Source: Clostridium thermopalmarium DSM 5974 (GTDB taxonomy: Bacteria > Bacillota > Clostridia > Clostridiales > Clostridiaceae). Taken from it: a stretch of 64,000 bases of DNA. The DNA is taken from positions 288,341 through 352,340 of the forward strand of contig NZ_PVXN01000053.1 of the NCBI RefSeq assembly GCF_002995795.1. Reading direction: 5' to 3'. The notes under the pieces were generated by a model. It was given only the letters and a program-made list of their open reading frames with translations. It ran no database searches and was not told the origin of the DNA. Shown here one piece after another: positions 8,417-16,581 of the stretch (its first letter is position 1; every line of letters starts with the position of its first letter). A program made the position numbers and the translations under genes.

Positions 8417-8505
8417 ATCTGTTAAAATATTAGAATAACAAACAAAATTCGACTTGCTTGTGGTTCTTATTCTATTTAAAATTTAATCTAATTTGCTTAA
8501 CAGAT
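8417..8505 (+). repeat. Nested inverted repeats upstream of the sigma-54 regulator gene
   Basis: Outer arms ATCTGTTAA (8417-8425) and TTAACAGAT (8497-8505), inner arms TAGAATAA (8431-8438) and TTATTCTA (8467-8474). They lie 34 bp before the start codon and could be a transcript fold or an operator for autoregulation. Confidence 0.5.
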
Positions 8506-8538
8506 GAAAGTTAGATTTGTTTAAAGGGGGTAGCAAAT

Positions 8539-10257
8539 ATGAAAGGATTTTATATTGGTAATAATTCCGATATAATGCAAGTTATAAATGATAACATAAA
8601 TATCGGAATTATTATTGTAAGTTTTGACAAAAAGGTTATAAAAATTAATAATTCAGCTAAAAAAATTCTTAAATTAAAAAGTAAAGAGCTGAAAAATCGA
8701 TCTATTACAGAAGTATTTCCAGAATTAGATGTTGATAGGGTCATATACTCAGGTTCAAAAGAGAAAGGAGTAAGGATACAGCGCAAAGGTAAGGAATTAA
8801 TAGTTGACAAGTTACCGTTATCAATTGAAAAAGAAAGTATAGGTGCTATTGTTCTTATCTATGATAATACTGACTATAAAAGCGTATTAGAAGAATTAAA
8901 TAAAGAAAGAAACGTAAGAGAAATACTAAATACTATATTAGAAATTGTGTATGATGGGATTACTGTAGTAGATTCAAATGGGATCATTATCATGATAAGT
9001 AAAGCTTATGCTGAATTTTTAGAAGTGGATAGGGAAGCTGCAATAGGTAAACATGTTACAGAGGTTATAGAAAATACAAGAATGCATATTGTAGCAAAAA
9101 CAGGAATAGCAGAGGTAGCTCAACTGCAAAAAATCAAAGGAAGATATATGATAGCCACAAGAATTCCTATAATAAAAGAAGGTAAAGTTCAAGGAGCTGT
9201 GGGTAAGGTTTTATTTAGAAATATTAAGGACTTTAACTCTTTGTATAAAAAAGTGCGGAAAATAGAAAAAGATGCCGAAATGTACGGTGGTTATGTGAAG
9301 GAAAGTAATACTGCTACTTATTCCTTCAGCAATATAATTGGGAATAGTAAGAAACTAGAAGAAGCGAAAAATATAGCAAGAAAAGCAGCATTAACAAACT
9401 CTAATGTCCTCTTGAAGGGAGAGAGTGGAACCGGAAAAGAACTCTTTGCTCATGCAATTCATAATGCTAGTGATCGAGCTCATGAAAATTTTGTTAAGGT
9501 AAATTGTGCTGCTATACCAATGGATTTATTGGAATCTGAGCTTTTTGGCTATGAGAAGGGTTCTTTTACTGGAGCTAATAAAGAAGGGAAAATTGGTAAA
9601 TTTGAATTAGCAGATGGAGGGACTATTTTCTTAGATGAAATAGGAGATATGCCATTACATATGCAAGTAAAGCTTTTAAGAGTTCTTCAGGAGAAGGAAG
9701 TTGAGAGGATTGGCTCTGTAGTTACGAAACACATAGATATTAGAGTCGTGGCAGCAACAAACAGAAATTTAGAGGATATGATTAAGTCGGGGGAGTTTAG
9801 AGAAGATTTGTATTATAGACTTAATGTGGTTACCATAAATATACCTCCTCTCAGAGAAAGACCGGAGGATATAGTTACTCTTACATCTTTTTTGATAGAT
9901 AAAATTTGCAATAAGCTGGATAAAAAAATTAGCGGAATTAGCAGTAAAGCTATGAATTATATGAAAAAGTATAGATGGGAAGGAAATGTACGACAACTTG
10001 AAAATGTATTAGAAAGAGCAATAAATATAGTAGAGTATGGTGGAGAAATAGGGTTAGAGCATTTACCTCAAGATATAATGGAGAATATAATTGAAAAACC
10101 TATAGAAAAGCTGGAAGATACCTTGAACAAAGCTGAAAAAGAAGCTATATTAGATGCTTTACGCGTATTTAATGGCAATAAAACTAAGGTAGCTAAAGCT
10201 TTGAATATAAGTAGAACTACCTTATATGAAAAGATGACTAAGCACAATATACAATAA
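8539..10257 (+). CDS. Sigma-54-dependent enhancer-binding regulator with two PAS-like domains
   Basis: Activates sigma-54 RNA polymerase by ATP hydrolysis at a distant enhancer. Order in the 572-residue protein: a PAS-like region (about 10-110), a second PAS (about 125-230, [16 protein letters not shown]), the AAA+ domain (about 265-500) with Walker A GESGTGKE (294-301), the sigma-54 contact loop GSFTGA (341-346) and Walker [11 protein letters not shown] Fis-type helix-turn-helix ends the protein (about 545-570, [17 protein letters not shown]). There is no receiver domain, so it senses a small ligand or redox cue through PAS. The canonical loop is GAFTGA, so Ser replaces Ala here. GGGGG lies 8 bp before ATG 8539. 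The obvious target is the -24/-12 promoter immediately downstream. Confidence 0.95.
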   Translation: MKGFYIGNNSDIMQVINDNINIGIIIVSFDKKVIKINNSAKKILKLKSKELKNRSITEVFPELDVDRVIYSGSKEKGVRIQRKGKELIVDKLPLSIEKESIGAIVLIYDNTDYKSVLEELNKERNVREILNTILEIVYDGITVVDSNGIIIMISKAYAEFLEVDREAAIGKHVTEVIENTRMHIVAKTGIAEVAQLQKIKGRYMIATRIPIIKEGKVQGAVGKVLFRNIKDFNSLYKKVRKIEKDAEMYGGYVKESNTATYSFSNIIGNSKKLEEAKNIARKAALTNSNVLLKGESGTGKELFAHAIHNASDRAHENFVKVNCAAIPMDLLESELFGYEKGSFTGANKEGKIGKFELADGGTIFLDEIGDMPLHMQVKLLRVLQEKEVERIGSVVTKHIDIRVVAATNRNLEDMIKSGEFREDLYYRLNVVTINIPPLRERPEDIVTLTSFLIDKICNKLDKKISGISSKAMNYMKKYRWEGNVRQLENVLERAINIVEYGGEIGLEHLPQDIMENIIEKPIEKLEDTLNKAEKEAILDALRVFNGNKTKVAKALNISRTTLYEKMTKHNIQ

Positions 10258-10335
10258 AACAGAATTGTGTAGTAAAATCATAATTTACGAAATTTTATGA
10301 AATATGCAATTTAAAAATCAATATAAACATTAAAA

Positions 10336-10438
10336 TGTACGAAAAACCTTACATGAAAACGACTATAAAAAAGTGGGGTGTACGGAAAACACTACACTTT
10401 TTGTTTTAAAATCGATGTAATGTACGAAAACCTTTACA
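10336..10438 (+). promoter_or_regulatory. Three phased 18-bp operators (upstream activator sites)
   Basis: TGTACGAAAAACCTTACA (10336-10353), TGTACGGAAAACACTACA (10379-10396) and TGTACGAAAACCTTTACA (10421-10438) share the form TGTACG-N8-TACA. They start 43 and 42 bp apart, four helical turns, so all three lie on one face of the DNA, about 110-210 bp upstream of the expected start site. This is the expected geometry for binding of the adjacent Fis-type regulator. Confidence 0.85.
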
Positions 10439-10520
10439 AAGATAAAACTTATATTGGATTATATTACAAAAATACTAAGTGAAATTGGCATTTTAGATAA
10501 AAATAAGGTTGCAATATTTT

Positions 10521-10536
10521 TGGCACGGTAATTGCT
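10521..10536 (+). promoter_or_regulatory. Sigma-54 (-24/-12) promoter
   Basis: TGGCAC at 10521-10526, five bases, then TTGCT at 10532-10536: an exact match to the sigma-54 consensus. Transcription should begin near 10547, between this box and the GTG start. Confidence 0.95.
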
Positions 10537-10585
10537 TTATGAATAAGTGACTACTAAAAATATTATTAAAGGAGGGGAAAAGGAA

Positions 10586-12136
10586 GTGGCTTCAAAGGTA
10601 AAAACTATGGAAGAAGCTATTGCAATGATTAAGGATGGCGATATGGTTGCTGTATCTGGTTTCCTAGGCGCTGTACATCCAGAGGGTATAACTGCTGCAA
10701 TAGAAGAAAAGTTCTTAAAAGAAGGATCGCCAAAGAACTTAGGATTAGTTTATGCAGCAGGTCAAGGTGACTCAAAGAATAAAGGCTTAAACCACTTAGG
10801 ACATGAGGGCTTAGTAGCAAAAGTAATAGGTGGCCATTGGGGACTTGCTCCAAAGCTTCAAAAGTTAGCATTAGAAAACAAGATAGAAGCTTACAACTTA
10901 CCACAGGGTACAATATCTCAATTAATGAGAGACATTGCAGCTGGTAAAATAGGAACAATCACTCATGTAGGTTTGAAGACGTTTGTTGATCCACGTCTTG
11001 AGGGTGGAAAATTAAACGAAAAAACTACTGAGGATATAGTTAAGGTTGTCAATATAGAAGGACAAGAAAGATTATTATATAAAACTTTCCCAATAGATGT
11101 GGCTTTGCTTAGAGGAAGCTATGCTGACGAAAGGGGAAATGTTTCACTTGAAAAAGAGGTTGCTACATTAGAAGTTTTATCAATGGCTCAGGCAGCTAAA
11201 AATTCTGGTGGAAAAGTTATTGTTCAAGTTAATAAGATAGTTAAAAATGGTTCGTTAGATCCAAAACAAGTTAAGATACCTGGAATATATGTGGATGCTA
11301 TAGTTGTTGTTGGAGAAGGAGAATGTTCATGGCAAACATTTGGTGAACCATTTAAGCCAGAATATTGTGGAGAAGTTACTATTCCGTTAAGTGACATAGA
11401 ACCAGTAGAATTGACTGAAAGAAAGCTTATTGCAAGAAGAGCTGCTATGGAATTACCTAAAGATGCAGTTGTAAATTTAGGTATAGGAGTTCCAGAAATG
11501 GTAGCTATGGTAGCTAATGAAGAAGGAATTGGCGATAGCATGACTTTGACTGTTGAAGCAGGTCCAGTAGGAGGAGTACCTCTAGGTGGATTAAACTTTG
11601 GTGGATCAATTAATGCAGAAGCTGTATTAGATCAAGCATATCAGTTTGACTTCTATGATGGAGGCGGACTTGATGTAGCATTCTTAGGACTTGCACAATG
11701 CGATATTAAAGGAAATATCAATGTAAGTAAGTTCGGTCCAAAGATTGCAGGATGTGGCGGATTCATAAATATCACGCAAAATGCTAAGAAAGTTGTATAC
11801 TGCGGAACATTTACTGCAGGTGGATTAGAAGTTAAAGCTGAAGACGGCAAATTAGTTATCGTAAAAGAAGGAAAAGTTAAGAAGTTCATACCAGAAGTTG
11901 AACAAGTTACATTCAGCGGAGACTATGCTAAAGAAATAGGACAACCTGTCCTATATATTACAGAAAGAGCTGTATTTGAATTAAGAGAAGAAGGATTAGT
12001 TCTTACTGAAATAGCACCAGGAATAGATCTTCAAAAAGATGTGTTAGACCAAATGGGATTTGCACCAATAGTTGCTGAAGATCTTAAATTAATGGATGAA
12101 AGAATATTTAGAGATGAACTAATGGGACTTAATTAA
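10586..12136 (+). CDS. Family I acyl-CoA:acid CoA-transferase (propionate/acetate CoA-transferase type)
   Basis: Transfers CoA between a carboxylate and an acyl-CoA through a glutamyl-CoA intermediate. At 516 residues it contains both the alpha-like half (KVKTMEEAIAMIKDGDMV at the front) and the beta-like half (RRAAMELPKDAVVNLGIGVPE) fused, as in YdiF and clostridial propionate CoA-transferase. The catalytic Glu is expected at 324 in TVEAGPVGGVP, followed by the glycine-rich loop. The GTG at 10586 is chosen because AAAGGAGG precedes it by 10 bp and the sigma-54 start site lies at about 10547. An upstream in-frame GTG at 10547 would therefore be unusable. With the permease downstream it should activate an imported short-chain acid. 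The substrate is not determined by sequence. Confidence 0.92.
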   Translation: MASKVKTMEEAIAMIKDGDMVAVSGFLGAVHPEGITAAIEEKFLKEGSPKNLGLVYAAGQGDSKNKGLNHLGHEGLVAKVIGGHWGLAPKLQKLALENKIEAYNLPQGTISQLMRDIAAGKIGTITHVGLKTFVDPRLEGGKLNEKTTEDIVKVVNIEGQERLLYKTFPIDVALLRGSYADERGNVSLEKEVATLEVLSMAQAAKNSGGKVIVQVNKIVKNGSLDPKQVKIPGIYVDAIVVVGEGECSWQTFGEPFKPEYCGEVTIPLSDIEPVELTERKLIARRAAMELPKDAVVNLGIGVPEMVAMVANEEGIGDSMTLTVEAGPVGGVPLGGLNFGGSINAEAVLDQAYQFDFYDGGGLDVAFLGLAQCDIKGNINVSKFGPKIAGCGGFINITQNAKKVVYCGTFTAGGLEVKAEDGKLVIVKEGKVKKFIPEVEQVTFSGDYAKEIGQPVLYITERAVFELREEGLVLTEIAPGIDLQKDVLDQMGFAPIVAEDLKLMDERIFRDELMGLN

Positions 12137-12165
12137 ATAGTGTTTGAATTTAAATTAATTATGAA

Positions 12166-12222
12166 ATTAAATATAAAAATAAGTTTTAAACTTATTAAAT
12201 ATAAAAATGAGTTTTAAGCTTA
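12166..12222 (+). repeat. Two abutting 29-bp direct repeats
   Basis: ATTAAATATAAAAATAAGTT at 12166 and its continuation recur at 12194-12222 with two A-to-G differences. They share one base at the junction. Looks like a recent tandem duplication. Confidence 0.75.
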
Positions 12223-12289
12223 ATAATATACCCTACTTTCACTAAAACATTATAGTCTAAACTCCATAATAAGTTAATGGATTTAAATT

Positions 12290-12443
12290 AAAGAAGTAAA
12301 GATAAAAAACACATACCCCCATGATAAATAAAATAGAGACAAATAAAATGAGACAAAACTTACAAACCCCAATAATAAAAGTAAAGACAAAACTCACACA
12401 ACCCATAGTAAAGTAAACCTCACACAACCCCATAATAATGTAA
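12290..12443 (+). repeat. Degenerate A/C-rich tandem array, about four units of 27-45 bp
   Basis: Units share the core AGACAAAACTCACACAACCC followed by ATAATAAAAGTA, most clearly at about 12351-12382, 12383-12414 and 12415-12443, with a weaker first unit from about 12290. C appears almost only on this strand, giving strong strand asymmetry. Confidence 0.65.
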
Positions 12444-12470
12444 CCAGTGATCAATTATTGATATACAAAA

Positions 12471-12509
12471 TTAGTTTTCTTAGGAGAAGCAATTCTCCTA
12501 GAAAACTAA
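12471..12509 (+). other. Intercistronic hairpin before the permease gene
   Basis: About 17 bp of pairing (12471-12488 with 12493-12509, one bulge) around GCAA, core TAGGAGAA/TTCTCCTA. No T-run follows, so it is more likely an mRNA-processing or stability element than a terminator. Confidence 0.6.
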
Positions 12510-12546
12510 ATATTACAAAATAAACTTATGAAAGGAAGATGAATTA

Positions 12547-13929
12547 ATGTTAGGAGTTATTGGAGTTATACTTTCGCTTGCACTATTGATGTACCTTGCT
12601 TATAGAGGTATAACAGTGCTTATTCTTGCACCGATTTTGGCATTATTAGCAGCATTATTAAATGGTGGAGTGCCTTTAATGGCAACGTATACAGAAGTGT
12701 TTATGCAGGCGTTTGCTGGATATGCTAAGTCTTATTTCCCTATATTCTTGCTAGGAGCTATATTTGGTAAGATTATGGATGATTCAGGTTCAGCTAAAGC
12801 AATTGCTCATGCTATTGCTAACAAACTAGGTAAAGATAAAGCAATACTAGCAGTTGTATTATCTTGCGGTATATTAACATACGGTGGAGTTTCATTATTC
12901 GTTGTTGCGTTTGCAGTATTTCCAATAGCAATGCAATTATTTAAAGAAGCTGATATTCCAAAGAGATTAATACCTGGAGCTATCGCATTAGGATCATTTA
13001 CATTTACTATGACAGCGTTACCAGGAACACCACAAATACAAAACGCTATACCAATGCCATTCTTTAGTACTAATGCTTATGCTGCACCAGTATTAGGTAT
13101 TATTGGTGGTCTATGTATGTTTGGTGGTGGTATGACATGGTTAACAATAAGAGCTAAAAAAGCTGCAGCAGCTGGAGAAGGTTATGGAAATCACCCAGGA
13201 GAAAAAATTAACAGTTTAGATGAAAGTAATTTACCATCATTAGGATTAGCAATATTACCAATAATATTAGTTTTAGCTATTAACTTTATATTATCAAAAT
13301 TCGTTTTTGTAGCAGGTAGATATAATGGTGACTACCTAAAAGGAGAACCATATTTAACTGAATTATCAAAGGTTTCTGGTACTTGGAGCTTAATTATAGC
13401 ACTTGTTATAGGAATTATATTTACTATAGTATTTAACTTAAAGAGATTTGATGCTAAAAAGAGCGTTAATGATGGTGCAATTGGTTCACTTCTTGCAATT
13501 ATCAATACATCTTCAGAGGTTGGATATGGAAATGTTATTCAGCTATTAGCTGGATTTGCTATCATAAAAGGAGCAATCCTTGGAATTTCAAACAATCCTA
13601 TAATTTCAGAAGCTATATCTGTTAACGTACTTGCTGGTATAACTGGTTCTTCATCAGGTGGTATGAGTATAGCACTTGGAGTGTTAGGACAACAATATAT
13701 GGACATGGCTATACAACAAGGAATAAATCCACAAGTACTTCATAGAATAGCAACAATGGCTAGTGGTGGTCTTGACTCACTTCCACACAATGGAGCAGTT
13801 ATAACATTGCTTACAATCTGTGGAATGACACATAAAGAATCTTATGCTGATATAGGTATGGTTTCAGTTATAATTCCTGTATTATCAACTATAGTAGCAA
13901 TTATATTTGCCGTTATGGGAGTTGTTTAA
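12547..13929 (+). CDS. GntP-family permease (candidate short-chain hydroxyacid transporter)
   Basis: 460-residue integral membrane protein of the gluconate/GntP superfamily with about twelve hydrophobic segments. Typical pieces are the early FPIFLLGAIFGKIMDDSGSA (about 75-94), LTYGGVSLFVVAFAVFPIA (about 117-135) and the C-terminal GGLDSLPHNGAVITLL (about 413-428). Members next to acyl-CoA enzymes often carry beta-hydroxybutyrate or similar acids rather than gluconate. The partner CoA-transferase upstream supports that, but it is inference. GAAAGGAAG precedes ATG 12547 by 6 bp. No terminator was seen after the stop before the pyrimidine promoter. Confidence 0.87.
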   Translation: MLGVIGVILSLALLMYLAYRGITVLILAPILALLAALLNGGVPLMATYTEVFMQAFAGYAKSYFPIFLLGAIFGKIMDDSGSAKAIAHAIANKLGKDKAILAVVLSCGILTYGGVSLFVVAFAVFPIAMQLFKEADIPKRLIPGAIALGSFTFTMTALPGTPQIQNAIPMPFFSTNAYAAPVLGIIGGLCMFGGGMTWLTIRAKKAAAAGEGYGNHPGEKINSLDESNLPSLGLAILPIILVLAINFILSKFVFVAGRYNGDYLKGEPYLTELSKVSGTWSLIIALVIGIIFTIVFNLKRFDAKKSVNDGAIGSLLAIINTSSEVGYGNVIQLLAGFAIIKGAILGISNNPIISEAISVNVLAGITGSSSGGMSIALGVLGQQYMDMAIQQGINPQVLHRIATMASGGLDSLPHNGAVITLLTICGMTHKESYADIGMVSVIIPVLSTIVAIIFAVMGVV

Positions 13930-14007
13930 TAAAAAGCATATTTCCAATAAAATTATAATTCAATGTCAATTAAAGATTTTGTAAAATAATAATTTCACAT
14001 TTTTCTA

Positions 14008-14036
14008 TTGATTTTATAGTTTATTTATGTTAAAAT
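14008..14036 (+). promoter_or_regulatory. Promoter of the pyrimidine operon
   Basis: TTGATT (14008-14013) and TAAAAT (14031-14036) with exactly 17 bp between them. The start site would be near 14043, leaving a leader of about 175 nt before pyrB. Confidence 0.75.
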
Positions 14037-14042
14037 TAATCA

Positions 14043-14175
14043 AAAGTCAATAGAATGCCTTTAATTTGGTACGAGATACCGAGAAGGATGAATGTGAAAT
14101 GGATACAATAGTTTATTGTGAGTTTAATATAGTTGTATTTTCATGCCTTCTCGTATACGAGAAGGCATTTTTATA
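14043..14175 (+). promoter_or_regulatory. Attenuator-like leader of the pyr operon
   Basis: A perfect 26-bp palindrome (14143-14168, halves begin ATGCCTTCTCG) followed by a T-run is an intrinsic terminator. Its 5' arm CCTTCTCG (14146-14153) can instead pair with CGAGAAGG about 70 bases earlier in the leader (about 14079-14086), which would act as an antiterminator. An even earlier ATGCCTTT near 14054 could pair with that strand. The layout fits UTP- or PyrR-dependent attenuation, but no pyrR lies in the window and the PyrR loop consensus is not a clear match. A short reading frame starts at 14099 and stays open into pyrB. Confidence 0.7.
14143..14173 (+). terminator. Intrinsic terminator in the pyrB leader
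   Basis: Self-complementary ATGCCTTCTCGTA / TACGAGAAGGCAT followed by TTTTTAT, 46 bp upstream of pyrB. Expected to stop transcription when pyrimidines are plentiful. Confidence 0.85.
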
Positions 14176-14218
14176 TACCTTTAAAATTAGTTCAGAGAGA
14201 CTAAGAAGGGAGATAATT

Positions 14219-15145
14219 ATGATAAAAGGGAGAAGTTTAATTGACCCAGTAGATTTTACTGTAGAGGAATTAGAGGAAATTTTTAACTTAGCACAAAATA
14301 TAATTCAGAATCCTAAAAAATATTCATCAGTTTGTTCTGGTAAGATTCTGGCCACACTTTTTTATGAGCCTAGCACAAGGACTAGATTAAGCTTTGAAGC
14401 AGCTATGCTTAGATTAGGAGGACAGGTTTTAGGATTTTCTGATGCAAACTCCAGCTCTGTGTCAAAAGGAGAAAGCCTGGCTGACACTGTTAGAACTGTA
14501 GGAGGTTATGCTGATATTATAGCAATAAGAAGTCCAAAAGAAGGAGCTGCTAAAGTTGCTTCTATGTACTCAAGTATACCTGTGATTAATGCAGGAGATG
14601 GAGGACATCAACATCCAACTCAAACTTTAACAGATCTATTAACTATCAAAAATATAAAAGGAAGTTTTTCAAATCATACAATTGGCCTTTGTGGTGATTT
14701 AAAATTTGGAAGAACTGTACACTCTTTAGTTAAGGCCTTGTCAAGATATGAGAATAATAAGTTCATTTTAATCTCGCCTAAAGAATTAAAAATCCCAGAT
14801 TATATAAAAGAAGAAGTATTAGAAAAGAAAAATATAGAGTTTTTAGAAACAGAAAGATTGGAAGAAGCTGTAGAAAAGTTAGATATACTCTATATGACAA
14901 GAGTTCAGAGAGAAAGATTTTTTAGTGAAGAAGATTATATAAGACTTAAGGATTGCTATATTTTAAATGAAGAAAAGATGAAGTATGCAAAAAGGGATAT
15001 GATAATTCTTCATCCACTTCCAAGGGTTAATGAAATATCAATTGAGGTAGATAAGGATCCAAGAGCGTGTTATTTTAAGCAGGCTAAATTAGGAATGTTC
15101 GTAAGGATGGCTTTAATATGCAAACTTTTGGGGGTGTGTGATTAA
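14219..15145 (+). CDS. pyrB: Aspartate carbamoyltransferase, catalytic subunit
   Basis: Condenses carbamoyl phosphate and aspartate in the first committed pyrimidine step. 308 residues, family length. The carbamoyl-phosphate motif [13 protein letters not shown] (about 48-60), the [12 protein letters not shown] loop (about 131-142), the HPLPRV loop and the ATCase-specific [12 protein letters not shown] (80s loop) are present, which rules out ornithine carbamoyltransferase. The start ATG 14219 follows AAGGGAG by 6 bp. The frame is open further upstream to 14066, but that stretch contains the terminator stem. The stop overlaps the next gene by one base, so pyrI is translationally coupled. Confidence 0.96.
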   Translation: MIKGRSLIDPVDFTVEELEEIFNLAQNIIQNPKKYSSVCSGKILATLFYEPSTRTRLSFEAAMLRLGGQVLGFSDANSSSVSKGESLADTVRTVGGYADIIAIRSPKEGAAKVASMYSSIPVINAGDGGHQHPTQTLTDLLTIKNIKGSFSNHTIGLCGDLKFGRTVHSLVKALSRYENNKFILISPKELKIPDYIKEEVLEKKNIEFLETERLEEAVEKLDILYMTRVQRERFFSEEDYIRLKDCYILNEEKMKYAKRDMIILHPLPRVNEISIEVDKDPRACYFKQAKLGMFVRMALICKLLGVCD

Positions 15146-15348
15146 TGTTAAAAATAGACAGTATAAAGCATGAAATTATAACTAACACGCAGCTTCCTGA
15201 GGAAATTGTGAATGTAATAAAATGCAAGAATCCTAGATGCATAACAACTGTAGAGAAATATGTTCCTCAAAGGTTTTATTTGGCAAACAGAGCCAGAGGA
15301 GAGTATAGATGCAAGTATTGTGATGAAGCATATAAAAGTGAAATCTAG
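15145..15348 (+). CDS. pyrI: Aspartate carbamoyltransferase regulatory chain, zinc domain only
   Basis: Only 67 residues instead of about 140-155. The first ten residues resemble a PyrI N-terminus ([10 protein letters not shown]), then the sequence passes at once to the linker LPEEIVNVIK and the zinc domain. Cys27, Cys32, Cys56 and Cys59 reproduce the 5-24-3 spacing of the four zinc ligands of E. coli PyrI. The roughly 85-residue allosteric domain that binds CTP and ATP is absent, with the frame intact, so this is a clean internal deletion rather than a frameshift. The protein could still bind PyrB trimers through the zinc domain but should not confer nucleotide feedback. The stop of pyrB and this ATG overlap by one base. 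Confidence 0.88.
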   Translation: MLKIDSIKHEIITNTQLPEEIVNVIKCKNPRCITTVEKYVPQRFYLANRARGEYRCKYCDEAYKSEI

Positions 15349-15359
15349 GAGGAAGCAAA

Positions 15360-16547
15360 ATGGAAGTGCTAATAAAAAACGTAAGAATAGTAGATTGGGT
15401 GCTAGATTTCTATGGAGAAGTCTATATAGATAAGGGAGAGATTTGTGAAGTTGGTAAGCGTATATCTAAAAAGTGCAAGGTTATAGATGGAAAAGGAAAA
15501 GTATTAATGCCTGCCTTTGTAGATATGCATGCTCACTTTAGAGATCCTGGATTTTCTTATAAAGAAGACATATTAAGCGGGAGTAGGGCAGCTGTAAGAG
15601 GAGGGTATACTACAGTTAATTTAATGGCAAATACAAATCCTGTAAGTTCAGATATGCATATTGTCAATTATGTAAGAGAAAAAGCTAGAGAAATAGGATT
15701 AATAGATGTGCATCAAGCAGTTTCAATTACTAAGGATTTGGATGGAAAAACTTTAAGCCATTTAGATGAAATAGAAGGAAATGTGAAGTTTATATCGGAT
15801 GATGGAAAAGGTGTATCTAATGATAAGATTATGTTTGAAGCTATGTTAAAAGCAAAGAGTCAAGGAATTACTGTAATATCTCATGCTGAAAATCCTGAGA
15901 TGAGCGGCATAGATATGAGGGCAGCGGAAAATATGATGACATTGAGAGACATATATCTTGCAAAGCATACAGGATGCAGACTTCACATGGCTCATGTAAG
16001 TACAAAAGAAGCAATAGGATATATAATACAAGCTAAAAAAGAAGGGGTAAAGATTACCTGCGAGGTAACTCCACATCACCTAGCTTTAACAAGTGAGTAT
16101 GAGTATAAAGTAAATCCACCAATTAGAGAAAAAGAAGATGTGGACTTTTTAGTTAAAGCAATAAGAGATGGTTTTATAGACGCAATTGCAACGGATCATG
16201 CTCCTCATACGGCAGAAGATAAATTGAATAGGGCACCTGGAATTTCAGGAATAGAAACTTCATTTTCTGTATGCTATACAAAGCTTGTTAAAAAAGAAAA
16301 CATATCATTAAACAAATTATCGGAACTTATGTCGAAAAGGCCAGCAGAAATTATGGGCTTAAATAAAGGACAAATTTCAATAGGCTTTGAAGGAGATTTA
16401 GTCTTAGTAGACTTAGATGAGGAATATGTAATAAATTCAAAAGATTTTATGTCAAAGGGAAAGAATACTCCTTTTGATGGGCACAAGGTTTTTGGAAAAG
16501 TGCTTATGACAATTAAAGGTGGAAAAATAGTTTATCAGAATAGTTAA
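15360..16547 (+). CDS. pyrC: Dihydroorotase
   Basis: Zinc amidohydrolase that cyclises carbamoyl aspartate to dihydroorotate. 395 residues, in the type I (PyrC/AllB-like) size range. The metal-binding DMHAHFRDPG (about 56-65), the glycine-rich GGYTTVNLMANTNP, histidines in SHAENPEMS and TPHHLAL, and the catalytic ATDHAPHTAEDK (about 278-289) are all seen. AGGAGG lies 6 bp before ATG 15360. It sits 11 bp after pyrI in the same operon. Confidence 0.95.
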   Translation: MEVLIKNVRIVDWVLDFYGEVYIDKGEICEVGKRISKKCKVIDGKGKVLMPAFVDMHAHFRDPGFSYKEDILSGSRAAVRGGYTTVNLMANTNPVSSDMHIVNYVREKAREIGLIDVHQAVSITKDLDGKTLSHLDEIEGNVKFISDDGKGVSNDKIMFEAMLKAKSQGITVISHAENPEMSGIDMRAAENMMTLRDIYLAKHTGCRLHMAHVSTKEAIGYIIQAKKEGVKITCEVTPHHLALTSEYEYKVNPPIREKEDVDFLVKAIRDGFIDAIATDHAPHTAEDKLNRAPGISGIETSFSVCYTKLVKKENISLNKLSELMSKRPAEIMGLNKGQISIGFEGDLVLVDLDEEYVINSKDFMSKGKNTPFDGHKVFGKVLMTIKGGKIVYQNS

Positions 16548-16581
16548 AAATTTATAGTGCAAATTAGGGGGCCGAATTAAG

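Larger units (their letters stand above)
10258..10585 (+). promoter_or_regulatory. Intergenic control region of the CoA-transferase gene
   Basis: This 328-bp gap holds no gene. It contains three copies of an 18-bp dyad (10336-10438), a sigma-54 promoter (10521-10536), an expected transcript start near 10547 and the ribosome binding site AAAGGAGG at 10568-10575. No clear terminator for the regulator gene was found. Confidence 0.85.
12137..12546 (+). other. Long spacer between CoA-transferase and permease genes, repeat-rich
   Basis: 410 bp without a convincing gene. From left to right: a direct repeat of about 29 bp (12166-12222), an A/C-rich array of four degenerate units (about 12290-12443), and a long hairpin (12471-12509) just before the permease ribosome binding site. 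No sigma-54 promoter or other strong promoter was recognised, so the permease may be read through from the CoA-transferase. Confidence 0.6.

Noticed and set aside
12257..12454. 65-codon minus-strand frame rich in Cys, Phe, Ile
   Set aside because: It is the complement of the degenerate A/C-rich tandem array; its composition follows from the repeats, and it has no ribosome binding site.
14066..14218. N-terminal extension of PyrB by 51 residues
   Set aside because: The stretch contains the leader terminator palindrome and does not resemble ATCase; ATG 14219 has a good site and gives the normal length.
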